From: Swaminathania salitolerans
Lineage (GTDB): Bacteria > Pseudomonadota > Alphaproteobacteria > Acetobacterales > Acetobacteraceae
Length of the DNA: 64,000 nucleotides
Assembly (NCBI RefSeq): GCF_007988945.1
Contig: NZ_BJVC01000002.1
Span: 620,001-684,000, forward strand
Direction of reading: 5' to 3'
In this document: piece after piece, positions 17,370-25,773 of the stretch
Layout of the letters: every line of letters begins with the position of its first letter
How positions within the stretch are numbered: position 1 is the first letter of the stretch
Program-made: the position numbers and the translations under genes
Notes under the pieces: generated by a model
The model's database searches: none
Told to the model about the DNA's origin: nothing
The model's input: the letters and a program-made list of their open reading frames with translations, nothing else

Positions 17370-19870
17370 GGTATGGTCGCGGTCAGATTGAAGAAGACGC
17401 TCCTCCCGGCGATCCGCCAGTAGAGCGGCGCGCCCTCGGGATAACCGGGGCTCGCAGAATTCTGGTTGCCGGCGAAGGCATTGACGGCGCGATTGTCGAA
17501 AAGGTTCGAGATCTTGAGGCTGGGCGTCACGTCGCGCAGATAACCGCCCACATGTCTGATATGCCAGCCGAGAGCGAGATCCGCCGTCACATTGCTGTGG
17601 ATGCGATACTGGTTGGCGAAAACGGCGTTTCCGGCACTGTCGGTCGTGCTGTCGAGGCCCCAGCTATTGCCGACATATTTGCCGATCAGGGAGAAATACG
17701 GCCCCTTTCCGTCATCGTAAAGCAGGCCGAAGCTTGCGAGCGCGTTGGGACTCGCAGCCACGCGAACGCTGCTCTTCTTGTACTGGGCGTCGTTGACGCT
17801 GTAATTTCCATAGAGCGAAAAGCCCTTGCCCAGTGCATATTGCCCCTCGACCTCGAGCCCCTTGTAAATGGCACCACCGCTATTGACCGAAGTGGTCTGC
17901 GTGCCGAAACCGGGCACCTTGATCTGCGCCGAGGCGATATAATTCGAGAAATCGATGTAATAGGCATCGAATGAGAGGGTCCAGCGCTTGCGCTGCAGGA
18001 CCGTGCCGACCTGATAGTTCAGGGTCGTTTCCGGCCGGACATTTCCGACATCCTCGGTCTGGAAGACGCTCATCGGCGGCGCGAGAAATCCCCGGGCTAT
18101 CTGGCCATATACGCTCCAGCCGGGAATGAGGATCTGGTTGACCGCTATGGACGGTTGCCAGGAGGTGAATGTCTGGCTCGTATCCAGCGGCTTCTTGGTC
18201 GATTTGTTCACTGCAGCATCGTAATCGCGCCTGAAATAGGAATATTTGATCCCCGGCTTGATGACCGTGCCAGGGAAAGGCTTCCAGTCGAATTCGAGAT
18301 AAGGCTGAACCGTCGTATTGAAATCGGAAATATCGTAATTGAAGGCGGAGCCGTTCTTGCCGGGAACCATGATGCCCCCCCGGCTGAGATCGACCGCATA
18401 GGTATAGCGACGATCGTCCTGGAGATCCGCCCAGGCGCCCAGCAGGATATCCCCCTGGCTCGTATGCCCCTTCAGGGTCAGTGTATCGCCATAGTCACGA
18501 AAACTCGCATTGGCATACTTCGCAGGAATATCCCTGGGATACACGGCGAGCTTCTTCCCCGTCGCAGAATAGAAGGTCACGCCATTGACCGATGACCGAT
18601 CCTCCGAGGCATCGACCGTCTTGGTGTAGTCATGCTCGAAACCGTTGGTATAGAGACGGTTTTCGACGGTCAGCCAGTCCGTGACCCGCGATTTGAGGTC
18701 GATATAGTCGAAATCCGACGTATACGAACTCGGATTATAGCCCGCATAGCATTGCAGGGCCGGATTGGCGCAAAGACCGTAATTCTTGCCATAGCGACGA
18801 TACTGGTCGAGCGTGGCTCCCTGCGTGGTGTTCTGCCATTCGATATTGTAGGTCGTCAGCAAGGTAAGCGTCGTCCGTGTTCCCAGCGGCACGACATCCT
18901 TGAACAGGAGATTGCTGCGTCTTTCCCCGGATCCGGTCAGATAGCCGTCCGTTTCCTCATGCTGCAGATCGAGCACCATCGAGCCGAACCGCGTCTTGCC
19001 GCTATCAATTTCGATACCGCCTGCCCGGGTATTGAAGCTGCCATATGTCCCGTAGGGCGTGACGCCGAATTTCTTCGCTGGGCTTCGCGACTCATAGCCG
19101 ATCGTTCCGCCGAATGTGGCGTTTCCGATGGTCGAAGCCGTTCCGGGACCGCGATTCACCTGCACCTGCCCGAGGAAATGCGCGATGAAAAGAGAGGATG
19201 TCGTATGATGCAGATCGCTGGCATTGCCGAAGGGAATGCCGTCGAAAACCATGTTGTACTGTCCATCCTGAAACCCGCGGAGACTCATCGTTTCCGCCTT
19301 GCCCATCCCCGGGCCGTTGGGATTCTGGGACCAGATGCTCGGCTGGAACCTGATGATATCGTCAACGCTCGCGAGAGGAACGATATTATTGGTCAGAAAG
19401 CGCTTCTGGATCACCGAGGTCGGCTCGGTGATGGTGAGCGGAACGGTGGATGGTGCGAGACGCTCCGCACGCCCGATGACCGTGATCTGCTCATGTCCGG
19501 GTCGGGCGTGCCCCGCCGCGTCCCGGTCGTGCAGGCCCGAGGCTGGCGTTACGATCAGCACGACGCCATCGGGCTGGATGCGCGACATGAGGGACGATTT
19601 CGAAAGAAGCCGCGCGAGCGCCTGTTCGAAGGTAAAGACGCCGTCGAGCGCAGGCGCGCGAATCCCGCGTGTCTGATCGCCCGAAAACAGGATATCGCGT
19701 CCACTGACCCGGGCGAGCCGCGTCAGCGCCTCCGATAGCGGCGCTGCGGGCTGATGCATGGCGAGATGCCGGGCATCCGATGGCGGTGTCTGCGCATGCG
19801 CGGCATGAACGGCGAGTGCGAAAGCGAGAATCTGCGCCGGTAGGACACCCGCCCGGAATCTTGAAGTCAT
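17366..19870 (-). CDS. TonB-dependent receptor with N-terminal signalling (STN) domain
   Basis: The 834-residue outer-membrane transporter has a signal peptide (1-26, ending HAAHA), an STN/secretin signalling domain (about 40-108) that in FecA-type receptors contacts FecR, a TonB-box-like EQITVIGRAE, the plug (about 145-265; SLRGFQDGQYNMVFDGIPFG and VQVNRGPGTASTIGNATFGG), and a beta-barrel to the end. The last residues are NLTATIP and not a terminal aromatic. It sits 96 bp after fecR and its stop overlaps the phytase start. Together these suggest that the ligand induces its own uptake through the FecR-FecI relay. The ligand is unknown; a ferric chelate carrying phosphate esters is a reasonable guess because of the phytase. 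Confidence 0.93.
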   Translation of the reverse strand: MTSRFRAGVLPAQILAFALAVHAAHAQTPPSDARHLAMHQPAAPLSEALTRLARVSGRDILFSGDQTRGIRAPALDGVFTFEQALARLLSKSSLMSRIQPDGVVLIVTPASGLHDRDAAGHARPGHEQITVIGRAERLAPSTVPLTITEPTSVIQKRFLTNNIVPLASVDDIIRFQPSIWSQNPNGPGMGKAETMSLRGFQDGQYNMVFDGIPFGNASDLHHTTSSLFIAHFLGQVQVNRGPGTASTIGNATFGGTIGYESRSPAKKFGVTPYGTYGSFNTRAGGIEIDSGKTRFGSMVLDLQHEETDGYLTGSGERRSNLLFKDVVPLGTRTTLTLLTTYNIEWQNTTQGATLDQYRRYGKNYGLCANPALQCYAGYNPSSYTSDFDYIDLKSRVTDWLTVENRLYTNGFEHDYTKTVDASEDRSSVNGVTFYSATGKKLAVYPRDIPAKYANASFRDYGDTLTLKGHTSQGDILLGAWADLQDDRRYTYAVDLSRGGIMVPGKNGSAFNYDISDFNTTVQPYLEFDWKPFPGTVIKPGIKYSYFRRDYDAAVNKSTKKPLDTSQTFTSWQPSIAVNQILIPGWSVYGQIARGFLAPPMSVFQTEDVGNVRPETTLNYQVGTVLQRKRWTLSFDAYYIDFSNYIASAQIKVPGFGTQTTSVNSGGAIYKGLEVEGQYALGKGFSLYGNYSVNDAQYKKSSVRVAASPNALASFGLLYDDGKGPYFSLIGKYVGNSWGLDSTTDSAGNAVFANQYRIHSNVTADLALGWHIRHVGGYLRDVTPSLKISNLFDNRAVNAFAGNQNSASPGYPEGAPLYWRIAGRSVFFNLTATIP

Positions 19871-19966
19871 GGAAGCACGTATCCCCCTGGAATCGGACCG
19901 TGATGGTCCCTCTGTCCGGAGGACGAAGCAGAGCGGGTCTCCCTCAAGCGGGGAGACGCTCTTTCA

Positions 19967-20893
19967 TCAAAGCTTAACAATCCTGATCGCGCCGTCCCGC
20001 TGCTCCACCCTGAGCGGCAGCAGATAAGGAAGAGCCGCGAAAAATCCGCCCGGTCGGGCCGTATGGAAAACGCCGCTCACATGCAGCGCAGACAGGGCAG
20101 GATTCTCGATCCTGACGGGAAGAGCGGAATACCGGGCCATTTCTGCAACGGCCACATCGAGCCGGGTGTCGCGAAAAATCGCCCTGCCCGTTCGCCATGC
20201 CAGAAGAAGATCGAGCGCCGGGCGCGTGACGACGCCCGCCCCCCGGGGGAGCGTTGCAGCCAGACAATCGCCCGCCTTGACGATATGGGCTTCCCGCCCC
20301 TTGCGCACGACCGATGCTTCTCCCGACACCGTCGTGAGGCTGAACCGCGTGCCGGTCGAGACGATGTCGAATTCCCCCTGACGCGACGAGAACCGCCAGT
20401 CTCCGCATCCGAGGCTCACAACAGAACGCCCCGGCTTCACGGTGAGGGCGAACCGCCCCGTGCGCAGGTCGGGGTCCGTATCGTCCGGGCCGAGAGCGAC
20501 CGCGCTGCGCGCGTCGAGCAACAGGGAAAATCTCTGCGTCTCGATCCGTTTTCTCTCACCGAACCCCGTACTTACGAGTCGCGCATCGGCGGTGCGCCCC
20601 CCGATGACGAGCCCGGCAAAGAGGACACCAGCGCCGAGAACGACGCGCCGCCGCGTATCGCGCATGGCTGCGGAACGCGAACGCCCCGCCCTCGCACCAT
20701 CCGGATCGGGTAGCGTGCGCGGGTCCATCTCCCATATGCGGGATACGAGTTCGAAAGCCCGACGATGGACGGGATCCCCCTCCAGCCAGGCCGCGAAACG
20801 TTCGCGATCCCCGGCGGTGCAGCGATCCGAATGAAGCCGTGCCTGCCATTGCGCCGCCTGCTCGACGGACTCGTTCAGTGTCGGCGTCGTCAT
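19967..20893 (-). CDS. FecR-family anti-sigma/signal-transducing membrane protein
   Basis: From the ATG at 20893 the protein has 308 residues. An N-terminal DUF4880-type helical region (QAAQWQARLHSDRCTAGDRE, FAAWLEGDPVHRRAFE) contacts the sigma factor; one membrane helix near 82-100 follows (RRRVVLGAGVLFAGLVIGG), and the periplasmic FecR domain follows (FSLLLDARSAVALGPD, FDIVSTGTRFSLTT). The arginines just before the helix resemble a twin-arginine signal, as reported for other FecR proteins. The C-terminal part should bind the STN domain of the receptor downstream. An ATG at 20926 would overlap fecI by 17 nt and is a second possible start. Confidence 0.9.
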   Translation of the reverse strand: MTTPTLNESVEQAAQWQARLHSDRCTAGDRERFAAWLEGDPVHRRAFELVSRIWEMDPRTLPDPDGARAGRSRSAAMRDTRRRVVLGAGVLFAGLVIGGRTADARLVSTGFGERKRIETQRFSLLLDARSAVALGPDDTDPDLRTGRFALTVKPGRSVVSLGCGDWRFSSRQGEFDIVSTGTRFSLTTVSGEASVVRKGREAHIVKAGDCLAATLPRGAGVVTRPALDLLLAWRTGRAIFRDTRLDVAVAEMARYSALPVRIENPALSALHVSGVFHTARPGGFFAALPYLLPLRVEQRDGAIRIVKL

Positions 20894-20909
20894 GAGGCCT
20901 GTCCCGCCG

Positions 20910-21434
20910 TCATCGACCGATGGCACGAGAAGGATGCAGCTCAGCCGGATCGATCAGCGCAAGCGCGAGACCGGAGACCGCCCGTGCGACCGCCTTCTCC
21001 ACGGTGCTGACGCTGACCTTCATCCGGATCGCGATCTGGCTGTAGGAAACGCCCTCCATGCGGTGGAGGAAAAAGATACGGGCCGTCCGTGCATCGAGCG
21101 CGAGAAAGGCCGATTTCACACGCGCGAGCTGCTCGCGCCCCAGGACGATCCGTTCGGGTCCGGGTTGGCTGCATGCGGCTTCGGGCAGGGATGCCTCGTC
21201 GAGGGATGAAAACGCGATGCATCGCTCCCTGCGGGCTCGATCGATGGCCAGATTGCGCGCGGCACGCAGGATATAGGCTTCCGGATGGGTGATACCGTCC
21301 AGACCGCGTTCGAACAGATGCAACAATGCTGTCTGCAACAGATCGTCCGTATCGGAACGGCGAAGACTGCTGCGAAGCCGGTTATGCAGGGAGATCCAGA
21401 CGGCGTGACCGAGACGCCATTCCGCCACTGACAT
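20910..21434 (-). CDS. ECF sigma factor, FecI-like
   Basis: The 174-residue protein has sigma region 2 (SDTDDLLQTALLHLFERG, then AYILRAARNLAIDRARRE, which melts and reads the -10 element) and region 4 (FLALDARTARIFFLHRMEGV and SYSQIAIRMKVSVSTVEKAV). Size and neighbours fit the FecI class, in which iron-chelate binding at an outer-membrane receptor is relayed by FecR to activate this sigma factor and transcribe the receptor operon. It is the first gene of the leftward island. The 120-bp gap to gapR should contain its own promoter; no clear Fur box was found by eye. Confidence 0.92.
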   Translation of the reverse strand: MSVAEWRLGHAVWISLHNRLRSSLRRSDTDDLLQTALLHLFERGLDGITHPEAYILRAARNLAIDRARRERCIAFSSLDEASLPEAACSQPGPERIVLGREQLARVKSAFLALDARTARIFFLHRMEGVSYSQIAIRMKVSVSTVEKAVARAVSGLALALIDPAELHPSRAIGR

Positions 21435-21554
21435 CGTTTTCCCACCCGCTCCAGGAATGACCGAAAAGCGGGTTTGTCATATCAAAAGCGGATCGTTCTG
21501 TCCTTTCCTGTTCCCGCCTGTCTCGAAATCTTAACAGAACGGGAACGGGGGCCA

Positions 21555-21863
21555 TCACATGCCGAGCGCGCGACGATAGATGTCCAGAAGCGTTTCCTGC
21601 TCCTCGATCTCGTTGGGCTCCTTCTTGCGGAGCTTGATGATGTTCTTGATCGTCGCCACGTCGAAACCTGCGGATTTCGCTTCGCTGAAGATATCCTTGA
21701 TATCGCCTGCAAGCGCCTTGCGCTCTTCCTCGAGACGCTCGACACGCTCGATCACACTGCGCAGGCGATCGACCGCGATGCCTCCGACATTCGATTCCGG
21801 ATCAGCGGCCTGACGAGCGCGGCTGGCGGCAGCGGCATCGGTATCAAAAGGCGTGTCAGACAT
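21555..21863 (-). CDS. gapR: GapR-family DNA-binding protein (DUF2312)
   Basis: The 102-residue protein belongs to the alphaproteobacterial GapR family, which encircles overtwisted AT-rich DNA and stimulates topoisomerases in front of replication and transcription. The conserved core is VDRLRSVIERVERLEEERKA, GDIKDIFSEAKSAGFD and IKNIIKLRKKE, mostly helical. The ATG at 21863 is chosen because GAGGA lies just upstream; an earlier in-frame ATG adds unrelated residues. It is divergent from zwf across a 367-bp gap and 120 bp upstream of the FecI gene, with which it probably shares no function. Confidence 0.94.
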   Translation of the reverse strand: MSDTPFDTDAAAASRARQAADPESNVGGIAVDRLRSVIERVERLEEERKALAGDIKDIFSEAKSAGFDVATIKNIIKLRKKEPNEIEEQETLLDIYRRALGM

Positions 21864-22020
21864 GGTGTCCTCGAATTCTGGCGTTGCACAAGACGGCCCC
21901 GGGAAGCGGAGCGGCGCACGCGCGATCGCCGGGGCGATGCGCACGGGAAGAACGGCGGCTTATCGCGGCTGGCCCCAACGGGTCAACGCATATCGCGCCA
22001 GACAGACCGCATGGGGGATT

Positions 22021-22070
22021 TCCGATCTGGCCCGAGCTGGCCCGAGCTGGCCCGATCCGGCCCGATCCGG
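22021..22070. repeat. 10-bp tandem repeat, five copies, in the gapR-zwf gap
   Basis: Five decamers of the form cccgagctgg or cccgatccgg lie end to end. They are part of the 367-bp gap 21864-22230 between divergent gapR and zwf. The gap must hold promoters for both genes, though none stands out by eye. It contains no convincing gene. Confidence 0.75.
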
Positions 22071-22090
22071 CTCATGCGCGCGCCCGGGTC

Positions 22091-22126
22091 GGGGCTCGGG
22101 CTGGGGTTCGGGCTGGGGTTCGGGCA
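22091..22126. repeat. 12-bp tandem repeat, three copies, upstream of zwf
   Basis: Units ggggctcgggct, ggggttcgggct and ggggttcgggca lie end to end about 105 bp before the zwf start. The array is G-rich with regularly spaced GGGG and GGG runs on the transcribed-sense strand, so a G-quadruplex in the leader is conceivable. Confidence 0.75.
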
Positions 22127-22230
22127 CAGAAGCCCAGGGGCCCGGTATGCCGGCACGATCTTTACCGGGCCAAGGCCAGCGTGTCATAACGGCCGGACTG
22201 CACTTCATCGATAACCGGAGAGCCAGGCCG

Positions 22231-23700
22231 ATGTCCCAGTCCCACCAGGTCGCCCCTTTCGACTACATCATATTCGGCGCAACCGGCGATTTGACCATGC
22301 GCAAATTGCTGCCCGCCCTCTATTATCGTCTTACCATGGGTCAGGTGCCCGATACGGCCCGCATCATCGGAACGGCGCGCTCCCCGCTCTCCCGCGAGGA
22401 ATATCAGGGCCGTGCGCGCGATGCGCTCAAGCGCTTCGTCAAGGCCGACGATTTCGATGAGGACACGGTCGAGCGCTTTCTGGACATGGTCCATTATGTC
22501 AGCCTCGACGGCTCCAAGGCGGAGAGCAACTGGGATGGCCTGCGCGAGGTTCTCAGCCACAAGGCCGATGAACATGTGCGCGTCTTCTATTATGCGACCG
22601 CCCCCGATCTCTATGGCGCGATTTCCGCCAATCTCGCCAAGGAGGGCCTCGTCACCGACGATAGCCGCGTCGTTCTGGAAAAGCCGATCGGCATCGACCT
22701 GAAGACGGCGGACGAGATCAACGAAGGCGTCGGCAAATTCTTCAAGGAGAAGAACGTCTTCCGCATCGATCACTATCTGGGCAAGGAAACGGTCCAGAAC
22801 GTGATTGCGCTGCGTTTCGCAAACCCGCTGCTCGAAGCCGTGTGGTCGGCCGAGCATATCGAATCCGTCCAGATCACGGCCGGTGAGGTCGTTGGCGTCG
22901 AAGGGCGTGCCGCCTATTACGACAATTCGGGCGCTCTGCGCGATATGGTGCAGAACCATCTGCTCCAGGTCCTGTGCCTCGTCGCGATGGAGAAGCCTGC
23001 CTCCCTGGAAGCGGATGCCGTCCGCGACGCCAAGGTTTCGGTGCTGAAATCGCTCGTGCCGCTCGACAAGGACACCCTCAGGAACGCGAGTGTGCGCGCG
23101 CAGTACACGGCAGGCCATATCAAGGGCGCGACGGTCGAGGGCTATCTCGACGAGCTGGGCCATGAAAGCAACACCGAGACCTATGTCGCCCTGCGTGCCG
23201 AGATCGACACGCCGCGCTGGAAGAACGTGCCGTTCTTCATCCGTACGGCGAAGCGCCTGAAGAAGAAGGTCAGCGAGATTGTCGTGACCTTCAGGTCGCC
23301 CGAGACGTCGCTCTTTCCCGCGCGTCCCGGCCGCAACGTGCTCGTCATCCGCATCCAGCCGGATGAGGGCGTGTCATGGTCGTTCAACGTCAAGGATCCG
23401 ACGAACGACGATTTCGCGCTGTGGCAGTCGACCATGGATGTCCATTTCGAAAAGAGCTTCAATACGCGTTATCCCGATGCCTATGAGCGTCTTCTCCTCG
23501 ACGCCGTGCGCGGTTATCCCGTGCTCTTCATCCGCAGGGACGAGGTCGAGGCTGCATGGAAATGGGTCGCCCCCGTCATGGAGGCATGGGCCCGCAACGA
23601 CGTCCCGATGGCGCATTATCCCGCCGGAAGCTGGGGCCCCGAAGAGGCGCGCGCGATGCTCGCCCGCGACGGGCAGCTCTGGCACGAAGACATGGAATAA
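22231..23700 (+). CDS. zwf: Glucose-6-phosphate 1-dehydrogenase
   Basis: Zwf oxidises glucose 6-phosphate to 6-phosphogluconolactone, feeding the pentose-phosphate and Entner-Doudoroff routes. Acetic acid bacteria depend on these for sugar use. The 489-residue protein begins with the Rossmann motif IIFGATGDLTMRKLLPALYY and contains the substrate-binding RIDHYLGKETVQN. The ATG at 22231 is chosen because the protein then starts just before the Rossmann strand and GGAG lies 10 bp upstream; the longer open frame upstream runs through intergenic repeats. A small membrane-protein gene follows 9 bp on and is probably cotranscribed. Confidence 0.96.
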   Translation: MSQSHQVAPFDYIIFGATGDLTMRKLLPALYYRLTMGQVPDTARIIGTARSPLSREEYQGRARDALKRFVKADDFDEDTVERFLDMVHYVSLDGSKAESNWDGLREVLSHKADEHVRVFYYATAPDLYGAISANLAKEGLVTDDSRVVLEKPIGIDLKTADEINEGVGKFFKEKNVFRIDHYLGKETVQNVIALRFANPLLEAVWSAEHIESVQITAGEVVGVEGRAAYYDNSGALRDMVQNHLLQVLCLVAMEKPASLEADAVRDAKVSVLKSLVPLDKDTLRNASVRAQYTAGHIKGATVEGYLDELGHESNTETYVALRAEIDTPRWKNVPFFIRTAKRLKKKVSEIVVTFRSPETSLFPARPGRNVLVIRIQPDEGVSWSFNVKDPTNDDFALWQSTMDVHFEKSFNTRYPDAYERLLLDAVRGYPVLFIRRDEVEAAWKWVAPVMEAWARNDVPMAHYPAGSWGPEEARAMLARDGQLWHEDME

Positions 23701-23709
23701 GGCACGCCC

Positions 23710-24165
23710 GTGGCATCAGACCCGAAACCCGCACCCAAACTCGGTTCCGGCCGCAGGAAACCGCGGACACTCAAGCAGCATCTCCTGCGGCGTATGCTCG
23801 TCCTGATCCCTGCCTCTCTTCTGGCCATTCTGGTCATGAAGATGGGCTGGCTGGATCAGGCCGCCGACAAGATCCAGTTCGATCGTCTTGCCTGGTTCGA
23901 CAACACCAAGCTCGTCGAGCATCTCCGTGTCATGGTCACCCATAACGGAATGACCGATGTCCCGGCGAAATGTCTCGTGCCGATTCTGAACGGCAACGAC
24001 CCGCCGGAAGCGACACGGATCGACTTCATGGAGCGCAGCTCCAAGGGGTGCCCGGGCAAGCCGGGCACGTTCGACCGGCTCTTCACGATCAAGGTCAACC
24101 GGGCCGATCGGCTTCTGGCGACGGATCAGGGCACACCGGGGCGTTTTCACGCCATGCCGCAATAA
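23710..24165 (+). CDS. Small single-pass membrane protein of unknown function
   Basis: The GTG-started product of 151 residues has a basic N-terminus (KPRTLKQHLLRRM), one hydrophobic helix (about 29-46) and a soluble domain with two cysteines (VPAKCLVPI and SKGCPGKPG) that may be periplasmic and disulfide-linked. No family was recognised. It begins 9 bp after zwf and its end overlaps the convergent hydrolase gene by 71 bp. The coding reading is supported by the spacing, the regular topology and codon use like its neighbours. A link to sugar metabolism is only by position. Confidence 0.65.
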   Translation: MASDPKPAPKLGSGRRKPRTLKQHLLRRMLVLIPASLLAILVMKMGWLDQAADKIQFDRLAWFDNTKLVEHLRVMVTHNGMTDVPAKCLVPILNGNDPPEATRIDFMERSSKGCPGKPGTFDRLFTIKVNRADRLLATDQGTPGRFHAMPQ

Positions 24166-25270
24166 AGGGCGATCCCGCCCCGATCCGGGTCTCTCCGTCA
24201 GGGACACCGGTCGGGGGGCAGTCGCCGGTCCGGCAGATCGCTGCCGGTTCCGCAACCGATCGCCAGAGCGATCCCGCTCTTGCAGCGGCAAAGCGCCGTC
24301 GCAGGAACGCCCCCCCCTCGCGCAGGGCGCGCCTCCCCTCCACCAGAACCGCATATCCATTCAGAAAACCGTGGATCGCCGACGGGAAACCCCGCAAGCT
24401 GACCTCGACACCGGCTTCCCGCAGGAGCGCCGTATAGATCTCCCCCTCCCCGCGGAGAGGATCGAACCCCGCCGTGACGATCATCGCGGGTGGCAGTCCT
24501 TCCAGGGAAGGCGCGAATGCGGGGGCGAAATCCGGGTCGATCACCTTGCGATCGTCCTGCACGTATTGTCTGCCGTACCAGTCCAGAAGCCGGGCCGTGA
24601 GCATGTAGCCTTCGGCGTGATCGATCCGGCTCCGGGGCGACCAGAGGCCGGTCAGGGCCGGGTAATAGAGAAGCTGGGCCGCGAGGGCCTCTCCCGCATT
24701 CTCCCGGGCATGCGCCCCTGCGCCATCGCGCGCGCGACGCGCCAGAACGGCAGCCAGATTGCCCCCCGCGCTGTCACCGCATACGGCAACCGGAAGGTTC
24801 AGCGCGCGCGCCTGTCCGAAGACCCAGCGCAAGGCCTCCCAGCCATCTTCCACCGCCGCTGGAAAGGGATGTTCCGGCGCGAGACGATAATCGAGGGAGA
24901 GGACCATCGCTCCGGAATGCCGGGCCAGACGACAGCAGATTCCGTGATGCGATACGAGATCGCAATGGACAAAGCCGCCTCCGTGCAGGAAGAGCACGAT
25001 ACCGCCGACCCTGCCCCGGGGACGATAGAGCCGCGCCTTGCGCGGTCCCGCGGCACCCGGAACGGCAATGTCCGACCACCGCCTTATCTGGAATGAGGAG
25101 AGACGCTGCGGAAAACTCGGCAGCCCCGTCATGCGTCGCAATGAAGCCAGCGCCTCGGGCGTCACCCGTTCGGGAAGCGGCAATCCGTCGCGCCCACCCG
25201 AGGCCGTTCTGAGTCGACGCAGGAAGAGCCGGTACAGCAGGCCCGGACGGTCTGGAATTCGATCGGTCAT
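24095..25270 (-). CDS. Alpha/beta hydrolase, hormone-sensitive-lipase family
   Basis: The 391-residue protein has the HSL signature: LFLHGGGFVHCD for the oxyanion hole, nucleophile serine in VCGDSAGGNLAA, the acid residue in AGFDPLRGEGE and histidine in FPSAIHGFLN. YRLAPEHPFPAAVED is also typical. Such enzymes hydrolyse short-chain esters in the cytoplasm; the natural substrate is not evident. The fold should end near residue 330. The remaining 60 residues are low-complexity and reach 71 bp into the end of the convergent small membrane-protein gene, so the tail may be a run-on. It is transcribed alone, leftward. Confidence 0.86.
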   Translation of the reverse strand: MTDRIPDRPGLLYRLFLRRLRTASGGRDGLPLPERVTPEALASLRRMTGLPSFPQRLSSFQIRRWSDIAVPGAAGPRKARLYRPRGRVGGIVLFLHGGGFVHCDLVSHHGICCRLARHSGAMVLSLDYRLAPEHPFPAAVEDGWEALRWVFGQARALNLPVAVCGDSAGGNLAAVLARRARDGAGAHARENAGEALAAQLLYYPALTGLWSPRSRIDHAEGYMLTARLLDWYGRQYVQDDRKVIDPDFAPAFAPSLEGLPPAMIVTAGFDPLRGEGEIYTALLREAGVEVSLRGFPSAIHGFLNGYAVLVEGRRALREGGAFLRRRFAAARAGSLWRSVAEPAAICRTGDCPPTGVPDGETRIGAGSPFIAAWRENAPVCPDPSPEADRPG

Positions 25271-25341
25271 CGGGTGGATCTAGCATGACGGGAGCGGAAA
25301 CTCTGTAGCCGCGACGACAGGAAGAAAACATTGCCCATGCC

Positions 25342-25370
25342 TTGACCCTTTATCGCGCATGGGTCAGTTT
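25342..25370 (+). promoter_or_regulatory. Putative rnpB promoter
   Basis: TTGACC (25342-25347) and TCAGTT (25365-25370) are 17 bp apart, and the first paired base of the RNase P RNA comes 5 bp later, which fits a normal start distance. The -10 is weak, but the position relative to a known RNA supports it. Confidence 0.5.
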
Positions 25371-25374
25371 GCGC

Positions 25375-25773
25375 GCGTCAGACGGTCGGGCGATCGCTGT
25401 TGCCCCGGTGAGAACCGGTGCGATGGAGGAAAGTCCGGGCTCCACGGGAGAACGATGCCGGTTAACGGCCGGCGGGGGCGACCCCAGGGAAAGTGCCACA
25501 GAAAACAAACCGCCTGCCCGGCCCTCGGGCTGCAGGCAAGGGTGAAACGGTGCGGTAAGAGCGCACCGCTCCTTCGGTAACGCGGGAGGCAGGGCAAACC
25601 CCATCGGGAGCAAGACCGAATAGGAATGGCGGATCCGTCCTCCGGGATGGGATCAGAGGCTCTCCCGCCTTGTCGTTCGGGTTGGTTGCGTGAGGCCGGT
25701 CGCAAGTCCGGTCCCAGAGGAATGATCGCCCCGTCCCAGACGGACAGAACCCGGCTTACAGACCGTCTGACGC
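25375..25773 (+). ncRNA. rnpB: RNase P RNA, bacterial type A
   Basis: The RNA is the catalytic part of RNase P, which trims tRNA 5' ends. GCGTCAGACGGTC (25375-25387) pairs perfectly with GACCGTCTGACGC (25761-25773) as helix P1. The conserved GAGGAAAGTCCGGGCTCC is at 25426-25443, GGTGAAACGGTGCGGTAAGAG and the P10-P12 region follow, and ACAGAACCCGGCTTACAG ends the core. The length of about 400 nt is normal. It precedes the dcw cluster. Confidence 0.97.

Noticed and set aside
17366-19870. Receptor lacking a C-terminal aromatic residue taken as a truncation
   Set aside because: The barrel appears complete, with the usual late sequence SLKISNLFDNRAVN and a closing strand FFNLTATIP; the ending is only atypical.
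21884-22189. Repeat arrays before zwf as a CRISPR
   Set aside because: Units are 10-12 bp with no spacers between them, and no cas genes are present; these are simple tandem repeats.
21853-22230. An upstream extension of zwf by 126 codons
   Set aside because: It would cover intergenic tandem repeats and overlap gapR; the translation is low-complexity, while the conserved enzyme starts at 22231.
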